Source of the DNA: an uncultured Spiribacter sp.
Lineage (GTDB): Bacteria > Pseudomonadota > Gammaproteobacteria > Nitrococcales > Nitrococcaceae
DNA length: 36,156 bases
Reading direction: 5' to 3'
NCBI GenBank assembly: GCA_937884605.1
Contig: CALGDM010000010.1
Location: 1 to 36,156, forward strand
Below the pieces are notes generated by a model. It ran no database searches. It was given only the letters and a program-made list of their open reading frames with translations, and had not been told where the DNA came from. Shown here in pieces: positions 1-8,571 of the stretch (within the stretch, counting starts at the first letter, position 1; every line of letters starts with the position of its first letter). A program made the translations under genes and the position numbers.

Positions 1-768
1 GCCATCGCCGAGCGCCCGGTCATCGACCACTGGTGGCAGACCGAGACGGGCTGGGCGATTGCCGCCAATCCCATGGGCATCGAGCCGCATCGCGAGAAAA
101 GCGGGTCGGCCGCCCTGCCCGTGCCGGGCTATCGCGTCGAAATCCTCGATGCACAGGGTCAGCCGCAGCCGGCCGGTACCCAGGGCAACATTGCCCTGCG
201 TCTGCCCCTGCCCCCCGGTTGTCTGCCGACCCTGTGGGAGGACGATGCACGGTTCCGCTCGTCCTATCTGCAGGCCTTTCCCGGTTACTACGACACCGCC
301 GATGGCGGCTATATCGACGAGGACGGCTATCTATTTGTCATGGGCCGCATGGATGACGTGATCAACGTGGCCGGCCACCGGCTTTCCACCGGCGAAATGG
401 AGGAGCTGATCGGTCATCACCCGGCGGTCGCCGAGTGCGCCGTGGTGGGTGTCGCCGACGAGCTCAAGGGCGAGATGCCCATGGGCTTTGTGGTGCTAAA
501 GGAAGGCCAGACGGTGGATCCGGACGAGCTGGAGGCGGCGCTCAAGTCCGTGATCCGCGAGCAGATCGGTGCCATCGCCAACCTGCAGGCGGTCGCCGTG
601 GTGGACAAGCTGCCCAAAACCCGATCCGGCAAAATCCTGCGCAAGTCCATCCGGCAGCTCACCCGCGAGCGCGATGTGCCGGTGCCCGCCACCATCGAGG
701 ATCCCACCAGTCTGGAAGCGATTCGGGACGCGCTGGAGGCGGCCGGCGTGGGTCAGTACGCCGATTAG
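1..768 (+). CDS. prpE: Propionyl-CoA synthetase (acyl-CoA synthetase), C-terminal part
   Basis: The gene enters from the left edge, so its start is missing; 255 residues remain. The protein is an AMP-forming short-chain acyl-CoA ligase that activates propionate or acetate to the acyl-CoA through an acyl-adenylate. Visible motifs are HWWQTETGW (residues 10-18), the hinge and nucleotide-binding stretch around GRMDDVINVAGHR (about 112-124), and the C-terminal PKTRSGK with the catalytic, acetylatable lysine at residue 211 of the fragment. The tail TIEDPTSLEAIRDAL and the absence of an acetyl-CoA-synthetase-type ending favour the propionyl-CoA synthetase (PrpE/ACSS3) branch over Acs, although substrate cannot be proved from sequence. 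It converges on folM with about 40 nt between the stop codons. Propionyl-CoA activation would fit the PHA-associated phasin further on, but that link is inference. Confidence 0.9.
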   Translation, partial: AIAERPVIDHWWQTETGWAIAANPMGIEPHREKSGSAALPVPGYRVEILDAQGQPQPAGTQGNIALRLPLPPGCLPTLWEDDARFRSSYLQAFPGYYDTADGGYIDEDGYLFVMGRMDDVINVAGHRLSTGEMEELIGHHPAVAECAVVGVADELKGEMPMGFVVLKEGQTVDPDELEAALKSVIREQIGAIANLQAVAVVDKLPKTRSGKILRKSIRQLTRERDVPVPATIEDPTSLEAIRDALEAAGVGQYAD

Positions 769-778
769 GCGGGGTCAA

Positions 779-793
779 GCCGGCGGCGCCGGC
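779..793. other. GC-rich stem-loop between convergent genes
   Basis: GCCGGC, a 3-nt loop, then GCCGGC forms a perfect 6-bp stem between the stops of the acyl-CoA synthetase and folM. It has no U-tract on either strand, so it is not a convincing intrinsic terminator. It may limit read-through or protect 3' ends. Confidence 0.3.
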
Positions 794-808
794 GCGGGGA
801 CGCCTGAC

Positions 809-1516
809 TCAGGCCAGGTGCCGCCCCCCGTCGAGGCCGATCCGGCGACCGGTGATGTAGGGATTATCCAGCAGAAACTGCAGGGTCTGCACCGCCGCGG
901 CCTCGCCCGGGGCGATCCCCAGCAGGGATTTCTTCAGGGTTTTCTCGCGGTAGGCGTCGCTATCGCCCTCGTTGAACATGATCAGCGACGGGGCAATGCT
1001 GTTGACCTTGACCCCGGGTGACAGCAGCCGCGCGAAGGACAGCGTCAGGTTATCGAGAGCCGCTTTGCTGGCGGCGTAGGCAATGTGCTTGGCGCTACCT
1101 TTTTCCACGACATAATCGGTCATATGGACGATATCGGTCGGGGTATCGCTATTCTCGAGCAGATGCCGGCAGGCCAGGTTGATGCGATAGGGCGTGGTGC
1201 AATGGATCTGCATCATGGCGGCCATCACGTCGGCCGGCTCGGTGTCCGGGCTTTCGGGCATCCAGTCCGAGGCGTTATGGATGATCGCCCGCAGCGACGA
1301 CGTTTGCGCCTTGAGCGTGTCGACAAACGCATCAACCCCTGGGTTGGTGGCGAAATCGGCATGAATGCAATGGGCGCCGGCCTGCGCCAGGCGATCCACC
1401 GCGGGCCGGTGGGTGCGGTAGGTTGCAATCACGGGAATGTCCCGCTCGAGGCAGTGCATCGCGAAAGCAAGCCCGATGCGCTGGCTGGCACCGGTGACAA
1501 GGATGGGCGCGGTCAT
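809..1516 (-). CDS. folM: Dihydromonapterin reductase / alternative dihydrofolate reductase FolM
   Basis: This is a 235-residue short-chain dehydrogenase of the FolM type, which uses NADPH to reduce dihydromonapterin and has weak dihydrofolate reductase activity in E. coli. The sequence shows the Rossmann glycine motif TGASQRIG (8-15), the NAS motif (81-83), the catalytic Tyr147-x3-Lys151 pair in IAYAASKAAL, and the ending GRRIGLDGGRHLA, all very close to E. coli FolM. The ATG at 1516 is preceded by GGAG at about 7 nt. It starts 22 nt after the 3' end of tRNA-Leu with no terminator between, so its mRNA is probably made as the tail of the tRNA transcript and released by tRNA 3' processing. In E. 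coli folM is not linked to these tRNAs, so this linkage is lineage-specific. Confidence 0.93.
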   Translation of the reverse strand: MTAPILVTGASQRIGLAFAMHCLERDIPVIATYRTHRPAVDRLAQAGAHCIHADFATNPGVDAFVDTLKAQTSSLRAIIHNASDWMPESPDTEPADVMAAMMQIHCTTPYRINLACRHLLENSDTPTDIVHMTDYVVEKGSAKHIAYAASKAALDNLTLSFARLLSPGVKVNSIAPSLIMFNEGDSDAYREKTLKKSLLGIAPGEAAAVQTLQFLLDNPYITGRRIGLDGGRHLA

Positions 1517-1538
1517 TGCATGCTCCGGCTGATGGAGA

Positions 1539-1623
1539 TGGTGCCCGGAGTGGGACTCGAACCCACACGGCCTAAGCCCCGGGATTTTAAGTCCCGTGCG
1601 TCTACCTGTTCCGCCATCCGGGC
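1539..1623 (-). tRNA. leuZ: tRNA-Leu (anticodon TAA)
   Basis: An 85-nt class II tRNA with encoded CCA (1539-1541), a 7-bp acceptor stem (GCCCGGA/TCCGGGC), and anticodon stem CGGGA/TCCCG around loop CTTAAAA, giving anticodon UAA. The length fits a long variable arm. It is the last tRNA of the Gly-Cys-Leu cluster, as leuZ is in E. coli. Confidence 0.96.
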
Positions 1624-1630
1624 GGATAGA

Positions 1631-1704
1631 TGGAGGCTAGGGCCGGAATCGAACCGGCGTTCACGGCTTTGCAGGCCGCTGCATCACCATTCTGCCACCT
1701 AGCC
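1631..1704 (-). tRNA. cysT: tRNA-Cys (anticodon GCA)
   Basis: A 74-nt tRNA with encoded CCA, acceptor stem GGCTAGG/CCTAGCC, discriminator U as expected for tRNA-Cys, and anticodon loop CTGCAAA giving GCA. Its 5' end lies only 2 nt after the U-tract of a terminator-like hairpin, and its 3' end is 7 nt before tRNA-Leu. It is the middle gene of the cluster and must be transcribed either through that hairpin or from a promoter not recognised here. Confidence 0.97.
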
Positions 1705-1706
1705 AT

Positions 1707-1734
1707 AAAAAACCCCGACCGTGACCGGTCGGGG
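1707..1734 (-). terminator. Terminator-like hairpin with U6 between tRNA-Gly and tRNA-Cys
   Basis: Read on the minus strand, CCCCGACC pairs with GGTCGGGG (8 bp, 6-nt loop) and is followed directly by six T residues. This is a textbook intrinsic terminator. It lies inside a conserved tRNA cluster: tRNA-Gly ends 9 nt upstream and tRNA-Cys begins 2 nt after the T-tract. It may terminate partially, act as a processing element, or separate two transcription units. Confidence 0.75.
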
Positions 1735-1743
1735 TCGCCTGTA

Positions 1744-1819
1744 TGGAGCGGGAAACGAGATTCGAACTCGCGACCCCAACCTTGGCAAGGTTGTGCTCTA
1801 CCAGCTGAGCTATTCCCGC
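1744..1819 (-). tRNA. glyW: tRNA-Gly (anticodon GCC)
   Basis: A 76-nt tRNA with encoded CCA, acceptor stem GCGGGAA/TTCCCGC, canonical D-arm TAGCTCAGCTGGTAGAGC, anticodon loop TTGCCAA giving GCC, and T-loop GTTCGAATC. It is first in the Gly-Cys-Leu cluster and lies 37 nt after pgsA, matching the E. coli pgsA-glyW arrangement. Confidence 0.97.
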
Positions 1820-1856
1820 GTCACAGCCCGATATTCTAGTCGGGGCGCTGAATGTG

Positions 1857-2423
1857 TCAACCCTGCTCGACCCGATCAAGCGTCCGCATTGCCGCCGACA
1901 GGTACAGCACCATCGAGTACAGCGTCAGCCCGGCGGCGACGTAGAGCATCACCAGCCCCACCGGCCAGGTGGGAATGCCCTCGATCTGGTGGCGATAGAG
2001 CAGGAACACGATGGCGACCATCTGCAGGGCTGTCTTGACCTTGCCGGTCATGCCCACCGCGACACTGGCGCGCTGGCCCAGCTCGGCCATCCACTCACGC
2101 AGCGCCGAGACCGCAATCTCGCGCCCGATGATGACTGCCACGGGGATGGCCACCAGAGCGGTCGGCGACTCGACCAGGACAATGATCAGCGCGATCGCCA
2201 CAATCAGTTTGTCGGCCACAGGATCGAGGAAAGCCCCGAATGGCGATGCCTGATTCCAGCGTCGCGCCAGAAAGCCGTCCAGCCAGTCCGTCACGCTGGC
2301 CAGTGCAAACACGAAGGCGGCCGCTCCGTTCGCCCAGGGCGCGGGCAGCAGAAACAGCAGACCCAGCACCGGGATCATGACGATCCGCAGCCAGGTCAGG
2401 ATATTCGGGAGCGTCATTTCCAT
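1857..2423 (-). CDS. pgsA: CDP-diacylglycerol-glycerol-3-phosphate 3-phosphatidyltransferase PgsA
   Basis: The enzyme makes phosphatidylglycerol phosphate from CDP-diacylglycerol and glycerol-3-phosphate in the inner membrane, the committed step to phosphatidylglycerol and cardiolipin. The 188-residue protein carries the full CDP-alcohol phosphotransferase signature: Asp46, Asp49, Gly50, Ala53, Arg54, Gly63, Asp67 and Asp71. Several hydrophobic helices flank it (about 13-27, 33-47, 73-87, 90-104, 150-172), and length matches the family. The start at 2423 is followed two codons later by a second ATG at 2417; a TAGG element upstream slightly favours the first. It follows uvrC by 27 nt and precedes tRNA-Gly, the same order as in E. 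coli, and is probably cotranscribed with uvrC. Confidence 0.96.
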   Translation of the reverse strand: MEMTLPNILTWLRIVMIPVLGLLFLLPAPWANGAAAFVFALASVTDWLDGFLARRWNQASPFGAFLDPVADKLIVAIALIIVLVESPTALVAIPVAVIIGREIAVSALREWMAELGQRASVAVGMTGKVKTALQMVAIVFLLYRHQIEGIPTWPVGLVMLYVAAGLTLYSMVLYLSAAMRTLDRVEQG

Positions 2424-2450
2424 GATTGCGAGCCTACCATCGCCTGAGTG

Positions 2451-4271
2451 TCAGCCATTCAAGTGCCCGTGAATCCGCTCGGCCAGCGCGGTGCTGATGC
2501 CCTGTACGCGGGCCAGGTCCTCAACACCGGCCCGTTTGATCCCCTTGAGCCCGCCGAACTGCTTCATGAGTGCCTGACGCCGCTTCGCGCCCAGCCCCGG
2601 GATTTCCTCCAGACTGGACTGCTGACGGGCCTTGCCGCGCCGGTTGCGGTGCCCGGTGATCGCAAACCGATGCGCTTCGTCGCGGACCTGCTGCAAAAGA
2701 TGCAGCCCCGGTGACTCCGGTGCAAGGCGAATCTCATCGGAGCGCCCCGAAACCAGCAGCACCTCTTCGCCGGGCTTGCGGCGTGGGCCCTTGGAGATCC
2801 CCACCGCCAGCACCCCCTCAATGTCGAGCGAGTCGAGCACGGCCTCTGCCTGGCGCAGCTGGCCCAGCCCGCCGTCGATCAGCAGCACATCGGGGGCGGT
2901 GCCCTCGCCGTCTTTCAGGCGCTGAAAGCGCCGCTCCAGCGCCTGATGCATGGCGGCGTAGTCATCACCCTCGGTAATGCCGTCGATGTTGAACCGCCGA
3001 TAGTCGTCCTTGATCGGGCCTTCGCGGCCCATGACAACGCAGGACGCCACCGTGGCCTCGCCGCGGGTGTGGCTGATGTCAAAGCATTCCAGGCGCTCCG
3101 GGATCTCGTCGAGTGATAGCGCGCGCTGGATGTCGTCAAAGCGCCGCTCCATGAGGGCCTCGCCACTCATCCGGGCACTGAGCGCGTGATCGGCGTTGCG
3201 CTGGGCCATCTCCATCCAGCGCCGCCGCTCGCCGCGCAACCGGGCACTGATCCGCACCCGATAACCGGCGTCGTTGCTCATCGCCTCTTCGAGGATCTCG
3301 CCATCGGCCAGCTCGTGGCTGATCAGCAGCTCGCCGGGCGGCGACTCGCCCAGATAATGCCGCGCGATGAAGCCATAGAGGATTTCCTCGGGCGTGGTCT
3401 CGGGGGGGGTGCGCGGGAAATAGGTCTGATTGCCCAGGTTCTGACCATCGCGAATCACGAACACCTGCACACAGGCCAGATTTTCTCGCAGTCGGCAGGC
3501 GATGACATCGACATCACCGCGCGCCCCCGAGACGTACTGACGTTCCTGAATGCGACGCAGGCTGGTGATGCGGTCCCGCAGCCGGGCCGCCTGTTCAAAG
3601 TCCTGATCCTCGGCCGCCGCCTCCATGCGCCGGACCAGCTCGTCGACCACCTCGTTGCTCTGCCCCGAGAGGAACATCTCGACGTGGCGGACATCCCTGG
3701 CGTAGTCCGCCTCGCTGACATACCCCACGCACGGCGCCGTGCAGCGGCCAATCTGATACTGCAGGCACGGCCGGGTGCGATGGCGGTAGAAACTGTCCCG
3801 GCATTGCCGCACTGGAAACACCTTCTGCAGGTGATTGAGGGTCTCACGCACGGCGCCGGAGGACGGGAATGGGCCAAAATAGCGCCCCTCGCCGCGGCGC
3901 TGGCCCCGGTGAAACCCGAGTCGGGGAAAGTCCTGCTGGGTTGAGAGGTAGATGAACGGATAGCTCTTGTCGTCACGCAGCAGAACGTTATACCGCGGCC
4001 GATGCTCCTTGATGAGATTGTTCTCGAGGATCAACGCCTCGGCTTCGGTGTGGGTAACGGTCACCTGCAGATCCGCCACCTGGCCGACCAGTGCCTGGGT
4101 TTTGGCGTTGTGCGCGCCCTTGCGGAAATAGCTGCTCACGCGGCGCTTGAGGTTGCGCGCCTTGCCCACGTAGATCACCGTCCCGGCGTCATCGAACATG
4201 CGATAGACGCCGGGTGCCGTCGGCAGCGTCTTGAGAATCGGATCCGGATCGAATGCGTTGGTCTGGGTCAT
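2451..4271 (-). CDS. uvrC: Excinuclease ABC subunit C (UvrC)
   Basis: UvrC makes both incisions around a lesion during nucleotide excision repair after UvrA and UvrB have located and verified it. The 606-residue protein has the N-terminal GIY-YIG nuclease (GVYRMFDDAGTVIYVGKA, about 21-38), a four-Cys region near 140-165, the UVR helical hairpin that binds UvrB (about 198-233), the RNase H-like 5' nuclease domain with the LLIDGG motif, and tandem helix-hairpin-helix motifs at the C-terminus (EEIPGLGAKRRQALMKQFGG). I chose the ATG at 4271 because family members start just before the DPDPILKTLPTAPGVY stretch and AGGGGGT lies immediately upstream. An in-frame extension to 4376 would overlap the divergent neighbour. 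TAGAAT just upstream could be a -10 element, which would give a very short leader. Confidence 0.97.
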   Translation of the reverse strand: MTQTNAFDPDPILKTLPTAPGVYRMFDDAGTVIYVGKARNLKRRVSSYFRKGAHNAKTQALVGQVADLQVTVTHTEAEALILENNLIKEHRPRYNVLLRDDKSYPFIYLSTQQDFPRLGFHRGQRRGEGRYFGPFPSSGAVRETLNHLQKVFPVRQCRDSFYRHRTRPCLQYQIGRCTAPCVGYVSEADYARDVRHVEMFLSGQSNEVVDELVRRMEAAAEDQDFEQAARLRDRITSLRRIQERQYVSGARGDVDVIACRLRENLACVQVFVIRDGQNLGNQTYFPRTPPETTPEEILYGFIARHYLGESPPGELLISHELADGEILEEAMSNDAGYRVRISARLRGERRRWMEMAQRNADHALSARMSGEALMERRFDDIQRALSLDEIPERLECFDISHTRGEATVASCVVMGREGPIKDDYRRFNIDGITEGDDYAAMHQALERRFQRLKDGEGTAPDVLLIDGGLGQLRQAEAVLDSLDIEGVLAVGISKGPRRKPGEEVLLVSGRSDEIRLAPESPGLHLLQQVRDEAHRFAITGHRNRRGKARQQSSLEEIPGLGAKRRQALMKQFGGLKGIKRAGVEDLARVQGISTALAERIHGHLNG

Positions 4272-4320
4272 ACCCCCTATTCTAGCGCGCCGTGGGGCTT
4301 TGCCGTATCGTCCGGCGGGC

Positions 4321-5154
4321 ATGAATGAATCGATTGTGTCCTGCCACCCCGATGCCGGTACGGTACGCCCGCTCACCGGCCTTTATCGGGACATGGAACT
4401 GCCGGATCACGGTCGCGGCGGTCCGTTTGTCTACACCAACTACATTGCAAGCCTCGATGGGCGTATCAGCGTGCCCGCGGCGACGGGCGGTCAGAAGGTG
4501 CCCGATCGCATCGCCAATGCCCGCGACTGGCGGTTGTTCCAGGAGCTCGCCGGGCATGCCGACCTGCTGCTGAGCTCGGGCCGCTATCTGCGCGAATTCG
4601 AGGCCGGCACCGCCCAGGACAGCCTGCCGGTGGGCACCGACGCGGCGTTTAGTGACATCCACGTGTTTCGCGCGCGCCAGGGACTGGCCCCGCAGCCTGA
4701 TGTGGCGGTGCTCAGCGGCCGTCTCGACTTTGCCGTCCCGACCCGCCTGCTCGAACAGGGCCGGCGGGTGATCGTGATGACCGGCGAGGCCGCGACGGAC
4801 GCCCGGGTGCAGGCCCACGAACGCGCCGGTGTCGAGGTCATCGCCCTGCCCCAGGGCGAGCAACCCGGCGGCAACGCATTGGCGACAGGCCTCACCCGCC
4901 TCGGCTATCGGCGCATTTACGCCGTCGCCGGCCCCTATGTGATGCACACCCTCCTCAGTGCCCAGCTGCTCGACGCGCTCTTTCTGACCCGCGTGCATCG
5001 CATTATCGGTGGCCACCCGTTTGCCAGCCTCTGCGAAGGCGACCTGTTGCCCGAAACCGGCGATTTTCAGCTGACATCGATGTATCTCGACGCTCAGGGC
5101 CCCGGGGGCTGCAGCCAGACGTTCAGCCGCTACGACATCGTGCCTGCCGGTTAA
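4321..5154 (+). CDS. RibD C-terminal-type pyrimidine reductase, stand-alone
   Basis: The 277-residue protein belongs to the RibD_C/DHFR-like reductase fold. It shows the strand-loop motif TNYIASLDGRIS (39-50), a central Rossmann-like region (VIVMTGEAATDARVQAHERAGVEVI), and the late motif AVAGPYVMHTLLSAQLLDALFLTRVHRIIGG, which corresponds to the GGP-x-LxxxLLxxgLVDE segment of riboflavin reductases. The deaminase domain of bifunctional RibD is absent. It might supply 5-amino-6-ribosylamino-pyrimidinedione reduction or act on another pterin-like substrate; no riboflavin genes are adjacent to support the first. The ATG at 4321 fits the family; the open frame extends upstream to 4231 but that part overlaps uvrC and its leader. 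The stop codon shares TTAA with the convergent fumC stop. Confidence 0.8.
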   Translation: MNESIVSCHPDAGTVRPLTGLYRDMELPDHGRGGPFVYTNYIASLDGRISVPAATGGQKVPDRIANARDWRLFQELAGHADLLLSSGRYLREFEAGTAQDSLPVGTDAAFSDIHVFRARQGLAPQPDVAVLSGRLDFAVPTRLLEQGRRVIVMTGEAATDARVQAHERAGVEVIALPQGEQPGGNALATGLTRLGYRRIYAVAGPYVMHTLLSAQLLDALFLTRVHRIIGGHPFASLCEGDLLPETGDFQLTSMYLDAQGPGGCSQTFSRYDIVPAG

Positions 5155-6545
5155 TCCGCGCCGGGAATGCCCCCCGCGGTCAACGCCTTCGGATCCAGCA
5201 GCCGCTCGAGCTCATCATCGGCGAGGTCCGTCATCTCCCGGGCAAGCTCCATCAGCGGCCGGCCCTCGGCATAGGCGCGCTTGGCGATCTTTGCCCCCAG
5301 CTCATAGCCAATCTCGGTATTCAGTGCCGTGACCAGAATGGGGTTGCGGCCAAGCGCGGCTTCGAGGCGCTCGCGGTTGACGCTGAAGCCGGCCACCGCC
5401 CGATCCGCCAGCGCCCGCGACGCATTCGCCAGCAGCGTGATGCTCTGCAGCAGGTTGTGTGCGACCACCGGCAGCATGACGTTGAGCTGAAAATTGCCCG
5501 ACTGGCCGGCCACGGTGATGGTGGTGTCGTTGCCGATGACCTGGGCCGAGACCTGTGCGACGGCCTCCGGGATCACCGGATTGACCTTGCCGGGCATGAT
5601 GCTGCTGCCAGGCTGCAGCGCCGGCAGGGCAATCTCGCCCAAACCCGCCAACGGCCCGGAATTCATCCAGCGCAGATCGTTGCTGATCTTCATCAGGCTG
5701 ACGGCCACGGTTTTCAGCTGACCCGACAGCTCCACGGCGGCGTCCTGGGTGCTCAGGGCCTCGAAGCGGTTGGGCGTGGGATGGAAGGACACACCGGTGC
5801 GCCGGCTGAGCGCCGCCGCCACCTCGTCACCAAACGCGGCGCGCGCGTTGATGCCCGTGCCCACGGCCGTCCCGCCCTGGGCCAGCGCGCGCACCCGCTC
5901 CATGGCCGAGCGAACCCGCGCCTCGCCCTGACGGATCTGAAACGCCCAGCCACCGATCGACTGACCGAGGGTCACCGGCATAGCGTCCATCAGGTGGGTC
6001 CGACCCGTGGTGGTCACCTCATCAAGGTCCTCGGCGCGGCGCTCGAGCGTTGTGGCAAGGTGATCCAGTGCCGGGAGCAGTTCCTCGGCACAGGCAAGCG
6101 TCGCCGCCACATGAATCGCGGTGGGGATGACGTCATTGCTGCTCTGGCTCATGTTGACGTGGTCGTTGGGATGCACCGTCGCGCCCAGCGACTGGGTGGC
6201 CAGTCGAGCAATCACCTCGTTGGCGTTCATGTTGCTGCTGGTCCCCGAGCCGGTCTGGAACACATCGACAGGGAACTGCGCGTCATGCTCGCCCTCGGCG
6301 ACGCGCTCCGCCGCCTGGGTGATGGCGCCGGCGATGGCGGTATCGAGATCCCCCAGGGACTCATTGGCCTGCGCGGTCGACGCCTTCACCAGACCCAGGG
6401 CCTGGATGAAGCGCCGCGGCATGGGCAGTCCGCTGATGGCAAAGTTGTCGACGGCGCGCTGGGTCTGGGCGCCGTAGAGGGCATCCATTGGCACCTGCAG
6501 CTCACCCATGCTGTCCGATTCAGTCCGAAATCCCTGCTCACTCAT
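5151..6545 (-). CDS. fumC: Fumarate hydratase, class II (FumC)
   Basis: Fumarase C interconverts fumarate and L-malate in the TCA cycle as an iron-free homotetramer. The 464-residue protein has all three conserved regions of the superfamily: SSNMNANEVIA (about 103-113), TTTGRTHLMDAMPVTLGQ with catalytic His184, and the mobile-loop signature GSSIMPGKVNP (313-323). Three consecutive ATG codons (6551, 6548, 6545) follow GGAGAG; the third is taken as the start because it alone has normal spacing (6 nt). It is divergent from purB, another member of the same superfamily, with 56 nt between the starts. The two are probably not recent duplicates, since each matches its own orthologous group. Its TAA stop overlaps that of the neighbouring reductase. 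Confidence 0.96.
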   Translation of the reverse strand: MSEQGFRTESDSMGELQVPMDALYGAQTQRAVDNFAISGLPMPRRFIQALGLVKASTAQANESLGDLDTAIAGAITQAAERVAEGEHDAQFPVDVFQTGSGTSSNMNANEVIARLATQSLGATVHPNDHVNMSQSSNDVIPTAIHVAATLACAEELLPALDHLATTLERRAEDLDEVTTTGRTHLMDAMPVTLGQSIGGWAFQIRQGEARVRSAMERVRALAQGGTAVGTGINARAAFGDEVAAALSRRTGVSFHPTPNRFEALSTQDAAVELSGQLKTVAVSLMKISNDLRWMNSGPLAGLGEIALPALQPGSSIMPGKVNPVIPEAVAQVSAQVIGNDTTITVAGQSGNFQLNVMLPVVAHNLLQSITLLANASRALADRAVAGFSVNRERLEAALGRNPILVTALNTEIGYELGAKIAKRAYAEGRPLMELAREMTDLADDELERLLDPKALTAGGIPGAD

Positions 6546-6564
6546 CATCATCTCTCCGGTTCTT

Positions 6565-6571
6565 GTAAACT
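6565..6571 (+). promoter_or_regulatory. Possible -10 element for purB
   Basis: GTAAACT lies 30 nt before the purB start and matches four of six TATAAT positions. A similar GGTAAACT precedes the DUF3581 gene at 24068. No convincing -35 was found, so this is tentative. Confidence 0.3.
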
Positions 6572-6586
6572 GTCTGTTCAATTTAA

Positions 6587-8549
<1,963 letters not shown>

Positions 8550-8571
8550 GGCGACGGCTCCCGGGCGGTCA

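Noticed and set aside
779-793. GC-rich hairpin as an intrinsic terminator
   Set aside because: No U-tract follows on either strand; it is listed only as a stem-loop.
4272-4376. 35-codon N-terminal extension of uvrC
   Set aside because: It overlaps the start of the divergent reductase gene and has no counterpart in UvrC proteins.
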